This document shows, piece after piece, positions 35,336-47,645 of a stretch of DNA of 64,000 nt; the first letter of the stretch is position 1; each line of letters starts with the position of its first letter. Where the stretch lies: NCBI GenBank assembly GCA_029959085.1, contig JARWIR010000010.1, forward strand, positions 35,394,731 through 35,458,730, written 5' to 3'. Under the pieces are notes generated by a model that was not told the DNA's origin, ran no database searches, and was given only the letters and a program-made list of their open reading frames with translations. The position numbers and the translations under genes are program-made. This DNA is from Nemophila menziesii (Eukaryota > Streptophyta > Magnoliopsida > Boraginales > Hydrophyllaceae).

Positions 35336-35824
35336 TTTATGGAAAAAAAAAACAAAATGTATAGTGTTATGGACAAAAAAATAATGGTTAAAGTGAAAAA
35401 AAAAATCAATTCTAACTTAAAGTGTTTCTTAGGTATTAATCCTTTTTAAATAACATCAACATTATTCTAAAATAAAATTATTTAACTTTTTAAATAAGTC
35501 AAGATTTTACCACGTATTCAATAAATTTCTATCAAATTCTTAACTTGTTTACATGATTTATTAAATATTGTATTTCTAATTATATGTACTATAATATATT
35601 TCTATTTTATAAATTTTAAAGATGAATTTGAAATTCAAAAAATAAATTGGAGTAATATTAGCTTAAAAGCATTTATACTTAAAAAAAGTTATTTGAAAAA
35701 TAAAAACTTAATATACCAAACTTTTATTATGGCTAAATAGGGAGAGAATGTGTTGTTATGCCAATGATTAATAAAGAAGAGAGACTCTTGTTGTCATTTT
35801 AAGAAAAACAAAATCAAACCATTG

Positions 35825-36083
35825 GGACTAGCTCAATGGCCAGGATATGTCTCTCAATTAGGAGGTACAGGGTTCGAACTCCCTTAACCTTGTTATTTCT
35901 TGAGCCCTTAAAGGGGGTAAGCAAGAGGTGCAAGGTTCGAATTCCCTCCCTGAACATGGGTAACCTAGTTCTGATTAAATGAGAGTATGCATGAGGAGGC
36001 GTGTATATTTCCTATGGGAATAGTCGTGGTACGCGTAAGTTGGCCCGGACACCCATACATCAAAAAGAAGAAGAAAAAAAATA
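35825..36083 (+). mobile_element. tRNA-derived SINE
   Basis: A-box-like GGGACTAGCTCAATGGCCAG (35824 on) and B box GGGTTCGAACTCC (about 35870). A second GGTTCGAATTCC follows near 35933, and the body includes TGAACATGGGTAACCTAGTT, as in the SINE at 19978-20295. It ends TTGGCCCGGACACCCATACA and an A-rich tail. Confidence 0.7.
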
Positions 36084-36117
36084 TGGTAGTTAACTTAATT
36101 TTTGTATTCACACATTC

Positions 36118-36118
<1 letters not shown>

Positions 36119-36142
<24 letters not shown>
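36119..36142. repeat. (TA)n microsatellite
   Basis: About twelve TA units. Confidence 0.9.
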
Positions 36143-36152
<10 letters not shown>

Positions 36153-36202
36153 GGCTATTACTTGATGCTTTCCTTAAACTCGGCCAAATTCGCTTAACCC
36201 TT

Positions 36203-36232
36203 CCCCCCCCCCCCCCCCTCCCCCCCCCCCCC
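36203..36232. repeat. Poly(C) tract
   Basis: Nearly 30 C with one T. Length is likely to be unreliable in assembly. Confidence 0.9.
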
Positions 36233-36439
36233 TTCCTTTTCCCTTCTCCAAACTAAAAAATAAAAAATTACCCCCAACTAAACCAAAAAAACCCAATCGC
36301 CCATACTCTTAGTTTATATTAGTTAACCTTTAACTTCTATTAATCTTTTACATAAAATGTTAAAAAAACAAAATTACCCTTAATTAATTCTCAACTCTAC
36401 ATATTTTAAAAAAAACTTCATTTTATTCTATTTTTGTCT

Positions 36440-36990
36440 ACATTTCAATACCATTCATCTTAAAATCTTAAACCCGTCTGAAACTCATCTTCTTCACACT
36501 ATCGTGAACAAAAATAATAATTAAACCTTACTCATCTTCTTTACATCACAAACGACAAAAACATATTTAAAATTAAAATCTCAAACTCATCTTTTTCACA
36601 CCATCGTGGAATTAAATATAAACACGAGTCTGAAAAATATAGAAAATTATTGAAGTCCACTTTATAAATTTCACATTCATCATATTCATATTCTCCACAC
36701 CGCACAAGTAGTCGAAAAAAGTAAAAAGTAAAACCTCAAACTCACTATCTTCACACAATCATGTCATAAAAATAAACTTAAGTCTGAAAAATCTAGAAAA
36801 TTGTAAAAACACTACTCCATGAATCTCATACCCAACATATCCATCGTCTTCACACCATACACACGGCAAAAAGAAAAAGAAAAACCATAATGGATAATGG
36901 ATTATAATAAAGCCACACACGACCAAAATTAAACATAAACTTAAATCTGGAACATTTTAAAACCTTCACTCCATGAGTTTATTCAATCAA
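36440..36990 (+). repeat. Degenerate tandem repeat, about 150 bp period
   Basis: TCTGAAAAAT.TAGAAAATT at 36629 and 36783 with a weaker copy at 36932, and CAAACTCATCTTTTTCACAC-like text at about 36480, 36585 and 36735. No ORF. Confidence 0.5.
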
Positions 36991-37261
36991 CATTGTATTG
37001 TTTAGAATAACCCCAAATCTTTGAATAATGCATTGCTTGTTGATTATTTATTCTATTGGGTTTTTGTATTTGGGTTCGATTAGGCCTAGTTATCACATAT
37101 TTATTATCTAATTAAATGCTAGTTGCATCTTTGAATAGTTCAACTGTTTTATCATACATGTTCAAGCTTATATATTTTATGTGAGGTTTCGTCTAATCAT
37201 TTTTTCTTATATAAAATGAAGAAAAATCCAAGCTATCTTTCTTTTTCCTTTGTAGAATTGT

Positions 37262-37489
37262 AGAAGAAGAAGAAGAAGAAGAAGAAGAAGAAGAAGAAGA
37301 AGAAGAAGAAGAAGAAGAAGAAGAAGAAGAAGAAGAAGAAGAAGAAGAAGAAGAAGAAGAAGAAGAAGAAGAAGAAGAAGAAGAAGAAGAAGAAGAAGAA
37401 GGAGAAGAAGGAGGAGAAGAAGAAGAAGGAGGAGGAGGAGGAGGAGGAGGAGGAGGAGGAGGAGGAGGAGGAGGAGGAGGAGGAGGAGG
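37262..37489. repeat. (GAA)n to (GGA)n purine tract, about 228 bp
   Basis: A one-strand purine run: about 45 GAA, a mixed zone, then about 20 GGA. Such tracts can form triplex DNA. Confidence 0.95.
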
Positions 37490-37900
37490 GGTAATTCTAA
37501 ATTGTTTTTTTCTTAGATAAATTTATGGATAAATAAACCACCTCCAGTTAAAAAAAGAACACGTGTAATGCACTTTCCGTTAAAAATAAACTTATAATGG
37601 ATTTAAGTAAAAGATGAGTAAATTGATCTTTATTTAGTGAGAGATAGTTTAAAAAAATTGATCAGATTTCAGTGAAAGTTTCAGGTAATAGACGTATTTA
37701 TAACTCTATTTTAGTTTCAGCAAATTGAGACTTTTATACCTATTTTATGCACATAAATTCCCAATAACTTTTCAACATACTATTTTGCAAGTTAAATTCT
37801 TATTTAATATTAAATAGGTTTGATCAACAGGTAGCCTTCTTAATTCCAAATATTAAACCAATCAAAAAATTTAAAAAAATAGATTTTTTAAAGTTAAAAG
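37490..37900. other. No recognisable feature
   Basis: AT-rich sequence without recognisable content. Confidence 0.55.
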
Positions 37901-37929
37901 GTGTTCGTAGTGTCGAGTTAACACTGCTT

Positions 37930-38330
37930 TGGACTGGACCACTAGCGTCCGTCTCAGTGGTTTCTAGTGGTCCCATAATCAATTGCTAAAAATCGGCTTT
38001 AGCTCTAGCGAATGGTATTGGGTGTTAAAATATGTTCGTCGGTGTTTAATCATTAGAGGTACACATTATCGACCAATGTGTTCGCCAGATAGAATACCCA
38101 TTCGCGACCACCAGTATGGTCGGTAAACGTGACACTTTATCGACCATGTGTATTATCGGTAATGTGTACCATCGTTATCAGACTAACTTTTGGTCGGTAA
38201 ATACCTCAGGTCTATATCGACCACTATGTGGTCGCTAATTTTGATTTATTTTTTGCGACCACTTGGGTATCGGTTTTACTCTTTTATTTTTTCGACCACA
38301 TAAGGTTGCTAAAAGTATTTCAGAAAAAAT
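37930..38330. repeat. Subterminal repeats of a CACTA transposon
   Basis: Many copies of TATCGACCA, TGGTCGGTAA, GCGACCAC and GTGGTCGC in both orientations, as found at the ends of En/Spm (CACTA) elements of plants. A CACTG start at about 37932 might be the decayed terminus. The transposase relic follows. Confidence 0.65.
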
Positions 38331-38539
38331 CTTAGAATTATTAATTTGCAGGTATATATTACACTTCTAAACCCAGAATATACAAAGATATAATACCATA
38401 AAAGAAACAATAAAAACCAAAAGTAATAATCAACATAGATAAGCTATTTTTTTAATACAAATTAATAATAATCAACTTATACTAGTTTTTTTCGTATATG
38501 TCCCTCTCAATGTCTATAAACTCACCAGCACTATCGATG

Positions 38540-40850
38540 TGTATTGTCTGGTGAGCTATCAACCTCATCTACGTACTCGTCCCATGTATCATTCGGTTCT
38601 TCCTCACCAGCTTTAGAAGTTGGATCGGGCTCTAATATGTCTTGGGCGACTTCGGTGTATTTTTTGTTATTCATGTGTAATCCATATTTATGTGCGATAT
38701 CATTCACAATAGGTGTGGGTATCAGCTCAGAGGCAAATCGTGCGCTAAACTATAAATGCAGAATACCTTCTTTGCTTGATTGACTAGAATGTACGATTTA
38801 TTTTTGTACTAATACGAGTTATTGTTGATTATGGTCACACCGTGTTTGTTATGTATTTTTTATTTCCGGTGTTATACCACTTGCACTCGAAGAATGTTAC
38901 CGAACATTCTATCTTGAAGACGTTAATTAATTCACCATACCAACTAACACCCTCAGCAAAAGAAATAACATTGTAATTCGTAATGACTCATTTTCCCTTT
39001 CTCACGCGAGACTCATTTTACTCCATTAATGAGGCATGAATTATACCTCTACCCGGTACGGTTGGTACCATTAGCCACGTGTTGGAATTCTTTGGTTAAA
39101 AATAGATCACCAGTTTCCTATCAGGTTAAACACATATTAGTAGGAAAAACAGTGAGCTTTACTATCTCCATTAAGATTTTAATTTTGAAATATTTTACCT
39201 TTTTCAAGAACCCAACATTAAACCTACTTCGATGAGTTCTTTCTACATCTGCATGACCCGCTGCAACTAGTATTGCCTTGTGTTCCCTGAAATACAATAT
39301 ATTTTTGCCAGACAAAGAATATGAATAAGAAAGAAATAATAATTGTTTATATATATAAAGTACTTACTCCATATAGATTTGAATCTCATCACAACTTCAT
39401 AGAACACACCAAACAAGTGTGTCATTGTCAATTTGGAAAAGATAAATGAAACTCTTTTTACCCACTGGGTGACATTGGCTTTTGAAGATCAATATCTCTA
39501 TTGGTTCTGGTAATAGATTTCAATATCTATGAAGATCGTTAAACTTGGTTATTTCCTCTTAGAGATAAAAAGTCAAAGTCTCTTCCACAACATAACCCTC
39601 GGTTATCAGACCTTCTGCCATTGTCACATTTTGTGTGTAATCTTTAAACTTCTTCAAATAACGGTTGAAGGGGAATATCCAACAAATCTATACGACCCAC
39701 CAAGAAGTGTTTCGCCGTACAAGTATACATCCAAATAAATCATGATATCGTAAAAATATAGTGAAAATATCATCTCAAGCCGACATATCAAAACAATAAC
39801 ATCCTTTTTACCTTCTTTTAATTCCCATGCACTCAAACTGCATTTATAATTTATACGAAAAACGTTACACAAACTTATGATGGCCTCGTGAACCGTTTTA
39901 TGCTCAGTTGATCCTGGCACACTAGTAACAAAAATGAACTACATCATTATGTTACAGTCATTAGATTTCATTTTAATTATCTTCCTGAAATCAATCACAA
40001 TATTATTTCTGAAACTCGATGCATAACCAGCAGGAAAATTTTGGGCCTTCAACCAACCCCTTATATATGTTTGTATGGACTAATTGCATACTTTACTTCC
40101 GGTTGCATCACCGAACCCCTTACATCTGTTTATAACCAAACTTTCTCATGAATGCGTAGATCCCTCAAATCTTGTGCACCTTCATGTTGTCTTTATTAAT
40201 TTTGTGGTAAAGACCCACAACTACACCAAGTAAGCTATCACATTCATTCTTCTTAAAATGAATAACATCAATGTTGTGTTTTAACAAATTTTCTAACCAA
40301 TAAGGCAATTCGTAGAATATACTCTTCTTCTTATATTCAAATTGTTGACTTATCGCTATCTTGATCGCCTTGCCACAAAAATCCTTGTGTTTTTTAGGAA
40401 ACGCATATATCAAACCGACAAGTTGAGTTTGGATACTAGTGGGACTATACTACCTACGAGGATATATATACTCTCTATTCTGATACTAATTTGTGTTTTT
40501 CAAAAAGAATGTGAAAGTGGTAACCATCGTTTCTGATCAAAATACATTATCTTTTTTTTAACTCAAAAGGAAGACGTAGAATATATGCACTCTGGACATG
40601 CCTTGTAACCTTGTCCCAACTAACCAAATATGTATAATCTCGCTGAATAATCATTAACTATACACAATAAGAAACCACACAAGATAAACACTTCCCACTT
40701 ATGTGCATCATAAGTAGGGATTCTATGTACTCCACAATATGTTCAATTCATCAATCATAGGATGAGGGAATACATCCAAAATATTTTCATGGACAACGGA
40801 AACTAGGAATCAATAACATTAACATAAATGTGGATTATTTCATGCATAAC
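38540..40850 (-). pseudogene. CACTA (En/Spm) transposase relic: TNP2, DUF4218, DUF4216
   Basis: Minus strand, from 40850 down. YDAHKWEVFILCG and GYKACPECI (about 40730-40590) and IFYELPYWLENLLKHNIDVIH (about 40350-40280) match the TNP2-type transposase segment. VIVLICRLEMIF (about 39790) and, in another frame, NRYLKKFKDYTQN (about 39660) belong to DUF4218. WYGELINVFKIECSV (about 38930) belongs to DUF4216. An acidic C-terminal tail (EPDPTSKAGEEEPNDTW) lies at about 38600. Stops and frame changes throughout. The N-terminal part is missing on the side where Ty3 element D begins at 41020. Confidence 0.75.
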
Positions 40851-41718
40851 CACGGTGCTAAGTTTAATATAGTTAATATAACTGACCACGTGCTATACAT
40901 ATTGTTATGCCCTGAAAATGGACAAAATCCATCAAGGGTCAATCCCAGACAACAGAACGAGCCTCTATAGCAAACTCTTGGTGACACTCGTCAAACACTT
41001 AGGTAATTAACTGAATGACTGATGTCTCCCTATTTGTTCTAAATATTAGCCCTCTGGAGACATCATTTTAGATGAATAATTGACTTATTAGTTAGACTTT
41101 TATGCATAATTTGTCATATTGCACTTCCTCCCCTTAGAAATTAACTATTTGCAGAATCTGAGCTTTTGTGCGTAAATTTGACTATTTTTAATGCAAAATT
41201 AATCGGTTCTTGAATTTCATGAAAGACCAATCCAAGGAGAAGAAGTGAGAATAAAGTCTCAGTGTATTTTAGAGTGTTAGGAAATGATTTTTACTCGAGT
41301 TTCTATTTTTAGAGTGCACTTTCCTATTTCTATTTCTTGATTTATTATTTTTAAAGTATATGCGGTTTAATTATTTATTTAATGTGAAGCTTTAAAAGAT
41401 ATGTGGTAATTAATTAGAGACCAAGTCAAGATAAAGAAGTAAAGGAAAGAAGATTTACATGGAAATGAGAAGATTAAGGAAAGATATATACAAAGAAGGA
41501 AAAGATAAAGTTGTCTTATGAATCTGAAATTCCAGCCACGTTTTAAAGATCAGTCCATAACTTACGATTGGCTAGGAATCTGGACGAGTGATCTGCACCA
41601 ATAGAAAGCTCTTTCCAAGACAAGTAGTTTCATATATTGGAACTCCTCAAATGAATAAGTATTGAAAAAGATATGACCAAATCAAATCAGCAGGATCTTA
41701 CCTTTCCTAGAATTTAGG

Positions 41719-42177
41719 CTATGTTGTAGATCTCCCCGCCTAGGCGTCAACTCCCCCCTCAACCGCTTACGCCTAGCTAAAAGTCTAGGCGTTTTAGCCT
41801 AGCGACTTAGTCGCCGTGGAATAGGCGCTTAACCCGTCTAGGCGCCGATTAATGGCAAAAAATGGCCGCCTAAGCGCCGATTAATGGCAAAACATGCCCG
41901 CATAGACCTTCTTGTTATTTTTCTTATTCTCGAGAATCCTTTAATTGATATTATAACTCAAATTTTAGTATTTTAATATTTACTATAGTGTTGTTAGATG
42001 AATTTTATGACTTAAATAGTTGAAATTGCTATAATTACTACATATATATTACTAAATATACAAAATTACACAACGAGTTACAAAACCGTATAATTCCGCC
42101 TAGGCCCCGTGTAATCCTACCTAGGCGCTAGGCCCCGGTCGAGCGCCTAGGCCGCAAAGCCGATATCTACAGCATAG
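41719..42177. mobile_element. hAT-like MITE in the D LTR (459 bp)
   Basis: Terminal repeats CTATGTTGTAGATCTC and CTATGCTGTAGATATC (inverted, two mismatches), flanked by AATTTAGG at 41711-41718 and 42178-42185. The partner LTR has the empty site near 63768, so the insertion happened after D integrated. The 8-bp duplication suits hAT; if the duplication is read as TAGAATTTAGG (11 bp), a Mutator-type origin is the alternative. CG-rich GCCTAGGCG repeats at both ends, AT-rich centre, no ORF. Confidence 0.8.
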
Positions 42178-42254
42178 AATTTAGGGTTACGAATTTAAGA
42201 GTTCTTAACTTGTCTTCCACTCCAAGTAAATTCGACCTAGAGGTTCCTAACACC

Positions 42255-42262
42255 TATAAATA
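42255..42262 (+). promoter_or_regulatory. TATA box of element D 5' LTR
   Basis: TATAAATA in CACCTATAAATACACCCC, repeated at 63844-63851 in the 3' LTR and in reverse at 5533-5540 in LTR B. Conserved among copies and well placed for the LTR promoter. Confidence 0.6.
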
Positions 42263-42831
42263 CACCCCTTAACCTCCTCTTTCACAGACACTTCATATAA
42301 TTATCAAAGAGGCTTAAGGATTCAAGTCAAAGCAAGCAGGAAGGAAGAAAGCTAGGAGCTGGAGACTGTCTATATCTCCAATTCAAGCCAAACCCAACCT
42401 CTTCATTAGGTTTATTTATTTTCTTTCTGTAAAATATTATGTCTTTTAATTTCATTGTTTTAGTTTTATTTTCCGTTATGAGCTAAACTTCTTAAGTGCT
42501 TGAGAATCGCTATAAGGGTTAAATCTTAATTTATTTAATTGATGCTTTCTGGTTTGGGATTTTTATAATTTAATTCAAATTGAGTAATTTAGTATTGTTT
42601 GTTATCGTAAGTTAATTTCACTATTTTTAATCTGATCAATTAGACATAGGTTTGAGTAATTAGGCTATTCACTTTGGTGGGGAAGTGATCCTCTTGACGG
42701 GGGGTTTAATTACTGACATAGGTAATGAACGTAAGATAGAAATTATTGATCCTGACGGACTTAGTTAATCTTACAGCAAATTGGGTAAAGAACCTGACAT
42801 TCGAAGGTGGATTATGATCGCTGGTGGTCCT

Positions 42832-44390
42832 TTGTGTGTTCTAAAATAAATGCAAATAATAATCGAACCACAACCGCAAGTGTACGGTTGTCCCAAGTAA
42901 TATAGTTGATAAAACAGATTCGTTCCAACGACGGGATGGTTGACTACAATGCTTATCAAGTAATGATTGGTTGCACTTATGAAAGCAAGTAAAAGATATA
43001 ATGATTGTTTGTTTGTTTTTATTATTCTAAGTAATGAAAGACTAAATGGAAAATGCAAATAATTAACTAAGACGCAAGTAAATAAAAGTAAAACTCAAGT
43101 ATGAGAAAGCAGTACTTGAGATACGCAAGGATTTCATCTAACTCTTATTTATTTCATGTTTCGTTTAAGGGACAAATTGGTAAAAAGTAATGGTCGGGAT
43201 TCTAATGTCATCCTTACCCCCGTCAGGGTGGACTAAGGAGCTACTCTTAAATGCTACAAACCCCGTCAGGGTGATTATAGTCCATTCTTAAGTGATTAAG
43301 TTTATTTTACCCAATTGGCCATAGGATTAATTACGCTCGTCAGAGTCAAATAATTTCTATCCTACATTCATTAATTATTTCTGTACCTAAACCCCCCGTC
43401 AAGGTGATCCAATCGCCACCAATTGGAATAGCCTAGATACTAAGACCTATGATTGGTTAATTACGTCAATTATAGTTATTAAGAACAAATTAATGAAAAA
43501 TACCTAATACCCAATTTGATTTCAATTGTAAAAATCCCAAATACAAAAGCATAGAATCAAATAGAATCAAAATCCATCCATAATGCGATCTCAAGCACTA
43601 ATTCAAATTAGCTCATAATTGGAAAAACTAAGAAAATAAATAAAAAGGAATTCATAATTGTTTTACAGAAAGAAAAATAGAAACCTAATTAGGAAGATGA
43701 ATTGGCTGCAACGTGGAGATATAGACAGTCTCCAGCTCCAAGCTTCTTTTCTTCTTGACGCTCTCTTCTAATGATGTTTTAATTTGAAGAATATAATGAG
43801 AGGTAAGAAATAATAAGGTCTAAAGGCCTATTTATACTAGTAAATTCGGACTAGGGTTTTATTTTAAATAAAAAGCCATTTTAGAAAAGCCCAAGTCCAT
43901 AATTAAGCCCAAAATCCCGTAACTGCTGCACCACCTCCACTAAAGCAGCTCTAGCCAATTCGTTATAACTCCGATTGACCTCAAATCACTTTCTAAATTT
44001 CCGTAACTCGATAAGGAACATAATCTCTTCAAAGGTCAGCAGCTAAATCAACTCGTAAGTGCCTCGAAATCAGCAATCTTTGGCCTGTTTTCCAGATTTG
44101 CAACTTCAAAATATAATTCATTTCGGGATTTATCTTCAAACTTTGACTCCATATCACGATCTTTGACTTTATTCTCGTGTTCCTCTCCTAGCTAATATTC
44201 AAAACTTACAAACTTTTCACTAAAATACACAAGATTACGCGCAAAAGTTTAATAAATCAAAAATACTAAAACTAAAAGAGGAAATTCGGATTATTGCATA
44301 TTTAGCCCAAAAGTCTATCAAATTAATCAAATAAACACCAAAAATGATGTCTCCCAAGGGCATAAAATTAGAACATTTAGGGAGACATCA
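42832..44390 (-). repeat. 3' LTR of element C (1559 bp)
   Basis: Ends TGGTGGTCC at 42832 (plus) and starts TGATGTCTCCC at 44390 (minus). Four CACCCTGACGGGG-like motifs, at about 43217, 43262, 43336 and 43394. Confidence 0.92.
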
Positions 44391-44403
44391 AGACCCCCAA
44401 CTC
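44391..44403 (-). promoter_or_regulatory. Polypurine tract of element C
   Basis: Minus strand GAGTTGGGGGTCT directly upstream of the 3' LTR; identical in element D (63052-63064). Primer for plus-strand DNA synthesis. Confidence 0.75.
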
Positions 44404-45715
44404 AAACCTTTGTCGTCCCGACAAAGCAAAACTAAAAACAAGGAGAATGAAGTAGATGCAAGAGAAAATAGAAGCTAGCAAATAGACCCTAAAGCAATTC
44501 TTAAAATAAATCTCATATAGCAAACATTAAGAACTAACATACACATACACTAATCATGCAACATCAAACACAAATAACTTCAATCATAAAATTAACTTTG
44601 CAATGCTAGAAGGTTACACTTGTACTTATCTCATTATGATGGCTATAGTTTGTTCCTCGATCCTTACTCGCTTTGAACGCTCCACTTAGTATACAACCTA
44701 TTAACTTACCATGCACCTAGGAATCACGAGGACTTTATGGTTTTAGCGTAGGCTTAGGGACGGTGTGGTATGTATATTTGGTAAATTTGAAGTGAGCTTT
44801 TGGCTCTCTCCTCACTTACCATCAACAACTGTCCACGAGCTTGAGTTTACACTCATATAATGTTCTCACTCAACCCATTTGACGCGCTAATGTTGCGTCC
44901 CCAATTTCAACCCAATATAAACTAAGATGATTTTTCAGAATATTCCACTTTGCCGGTTTATTTTATTCTTTCTTTCTTTTTATTTTCTTTTTTTGTACAA
45001 GATACCCATGACCATCATTTTGATGTGAAAGGTCATGTCTCTTATAATTTTTTTTTTCTTTTCTCATTTTTTTTTTCAAATCCCGGCAAAGGGTTACAAA
45101 TAATAATATCATCTTTTATTTTTGTGCCTTAATATAAACACATAAATCCTACCCAATGAAATTTCCCAAATGTGGACCCTCCACCCCAAACTCAAGCTCG
45201 AGACAGGTCTCAGGAATGTGATTCAAGTGCGGGTCATTTGGTCATGCCTAATAATCTAAGGGATAATGGGCTTATATCGCGGCTACAAAAGATCAAAATT
45301 GGGCTAAGACGGATAAAATTATTATAAGGGATAGCAAGCTAAAAGGCTTCAAATGGCTAACAAAGAACTGCCCCTATCATTTTCCTAAGTACATAGTTCG
45401 TCTTTAGTTCATATCTAAGTGGGTTCTCTACTAATTTAGATCTCACGTTCTACAAACCAAACATTTTCCTTAAGTACAAGCTTACTTCTTTTGCATTGTT
45501 CATTAATTTTTCCTATTCATTATCTCTGTTCGCATGCAATTGTAAGTGCGTTTTATGTTATTCCCTAAAGTCCACTATCTACTATCATATATTCATCAAA
45601 AGTATGCTTAAAAGGGACATTTAAAATCTTCTACAGTCAAACGCAACTCCTAATTAATTTATTGAAAGCAATTAAAAACAAATAAACACATAAAAACTGG
45701 GATGAGGCAACAAAC
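44404..45715 (-). other. Conserved 3' non-coding region of element C
   Basis: No ORF of note. Segments match element D in reverse: 44577-44690 with 62771-62870, about 44730-44860 with 62600-62750, 45221-45470 with 61927-62190, and 45570-45670 with 61730-61830. Conservation without coding potential suggests cis-acting function, or simply common descent. Confidence 0.65.
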
Positions 45716-47100
45716 TGAAAGTCCTAGAGGGGGGGTGAATAGGATTACTAATAAGATTAATGCCTAATTAAAAAACTTTTGGACAATTATAAGTTTAAGA
45801 AAGAAACTTCTAAGTCAACTAATATATCAAACTCCTAAGGGATCATACAATGGAAAAGCTAAGAGGTTCGATATATAAGTGATACAAGTAAATCGAGTTT
45901 CTAATCTCTTACTACTCTAGATGACAATATGTAAGATAAACTAGATAATTAATATCACAATATTCATACTAGCATATTATCAAACATATAAAATGCGGAA
46001 GTAAATAGAGTAGGGATAGAAAGATACACACGATTTATAGTGGTTCGGTTTCCCTACATCCACTACCTAAGGAAGCCTCCTTAGGATTTCAAGCTTTTCA
46101 CTAAGCTTCCGTGTCTCTCTTAACCGGGTCGAGAACACAATAACCTTTACAAACTCTTCGATAACACGAAGGACAAAACACTTGTGTAATCACAACACAA
46201 GGACACCAAGTATACTCCCTATACTTGAATTCTCTCTTAATCTATCTATTACAAGACCTAGACTTAAGAGGATAGCAACAAAGTGTTTAAAGGGTTGCTT
46301 AAAAAAGCTTGTAACTAAACTCCTAAAAGAGTGGATATGACTATAAGCTTGATTACTCCTCTTGAGTGGATAGAACCTTGTGACTTAATTAATTAACTCC
46401 TTGAAAGGATTTATAAGCTCACTAAGATTGAATTTGACTATGTATAGCACTTGACACCTTCTTGAATGATAGCAATTAAGCCCCTTAATGTTTGTAATTA
46501 GTTGGTGTAGTTGTAGCCTTCAAAGAGCTTCAATTTATAGTAGAAAATGGCTTCCAACGGTCATAAGACTTGGATCCAACGGATCTATTAATCTCCCAAC
46601 GGATATATTACTTATGACTTGTCTTTTGTGCAGAAAAACCTTCCTTGCGGTGTACCGCAAGATTCGTGCGGTGTACCGCACCTCAATGGTTTGATTTTCT
46701 AACTTACTGACGGGCTAGCCTCTGCACCGCGCCCTGGTCCGCAATCTTGGTCCGGTGTACCGCGCCATTCGTCAGGTGTACCGCGCCAAGAACTTTGAGA
46801 GATAATGACTTGGATCAATAAATCTTCTTCACGAAAGTTGTTGGAAACATCATTCTAAGAATCTTTGAAGTTGATCACTAAGGCTAATTCTCAATGTACA
46901 CAAAGATAAGGTTTAAACTTATTGTAAGAGAATTAGTTTCATAATAAATAACAATAAAGAAATGATCAACATGATAAAGAAGAGCTTTTTGATGAAATAG
47001 AGTGCAATAAGGAATATGTATAACAAGAGTAAATATCACACTAAACATAAGAGGATTTGTCACATTAAAACAACCTATCAAGGGAGGCTATATGCCAACA
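45716..47100 (-). repeat. 3' LTR of copia element (1385 bp)
   Basis: Plus-strand TGAAAGTCCTAGAGG to TATGCCAACA. Differences from the other LTR: near 46391 (A/G), near 46773 (CAGG/CCGG) and near 47028 (T/G). Contains dyad pairs at 46645/46666 and 46752/46772. Confidence 0.95.
46531..46540 (-). promoter_or_regulatory. Putative TATA box, copia 3' LTR
   Basis: CTATAAATTG on minus; the promoter copy that matters is at 51961-51970 in the 5' LTR. Confidence 0.4.
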
Positions 47101-47645
47101 ATCTCCCCCTTTTTGATGATGACAAATCCTTCACTAAAACACCTTAGGAATGATATGAAAGTTTAAGCACTAATGAAATAAAGCTCCCCCTCACAATAAG
47201 CATATAAGATTTGAGATGCATTTGTGAGTTTTTAAAGCGTGCAAGTTTTGAAAGTTTTAGTGTACATATTTCTCCCCCTTTGTCTTCATCAAAAAGACGG
47301 GGTTAACAACTACGAATGGAAGAGCTAAAACTCAAGTGAATAGATTTTAAACAACGTTTCTAAGAGTGTGCAAGAGTTTGGAGATTGAAATTTTTTAAGA
47401 AAGAGATGCACAAAGATAGATAAATGAAGAACTTAGGGATAGAGACTTTTTACCAACTTGTTGATCGATAGACTTTCATTTCATATGCTTTCTAATGACA
47501 CAAACGATTAGTTGCAAAAAAATGAGAAAAAAGATTAGCCAAAGCATTAGAGTTTTAATAAAAGCTCCCCCTTACGAAATGCATAAAGATTTGTTTCAAT
47601 TTTGTAAAAGTGTGATTTACAATTTCTCCCCAAAAAGATATTTTG
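47101..47645 (-). promoter_or_regulatory. Polypurine tract and additional PPT-like runs
   Basis: Minus strand AAAAAGGGGGAGAT abuts the LTR (47114-47101). Similar runs lie upstream: GAGGGGGAGC (about 47187), AAAGGGGGAGA (about 47273), AAGGGGGAGC (about 47568) and TTTTTGGGGAGAA (about 47627). Multiple PPT-like tracts upstream of the 3' LTR have been described as a Sirevirus feature. Confidence 0.65.

Larger units (their letters stand above)
41020..42831 (+). repeat. 5' LTR of element D, first part
   Basis: Matches 63065-64000 almost base for base apart from the MITE. Contains TATAAATA at 42255-42262 and two of four CACCCTGACGGGG-like motifs (about 42691 and 42749). It ends at ATCGC (42827-42831), the duplicated target of element C; the LTR resumes at 57254. 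Confidence 0.9.

Noticed and set aside
37905..37916. CACTACGAACA on the minus strand as the CACTA terminus
   Set aside because: It points away from the subterminal repeats and transposase relic, so it would be the wrong end orientation.
46488..46694. 68-codon ORFs, identical at 46488-46694 and 51918-52124
   Set aside because: Identical because they lie in the two LTRs, antisense to the element and crossing the dyad motifs; no sign of coding selection.
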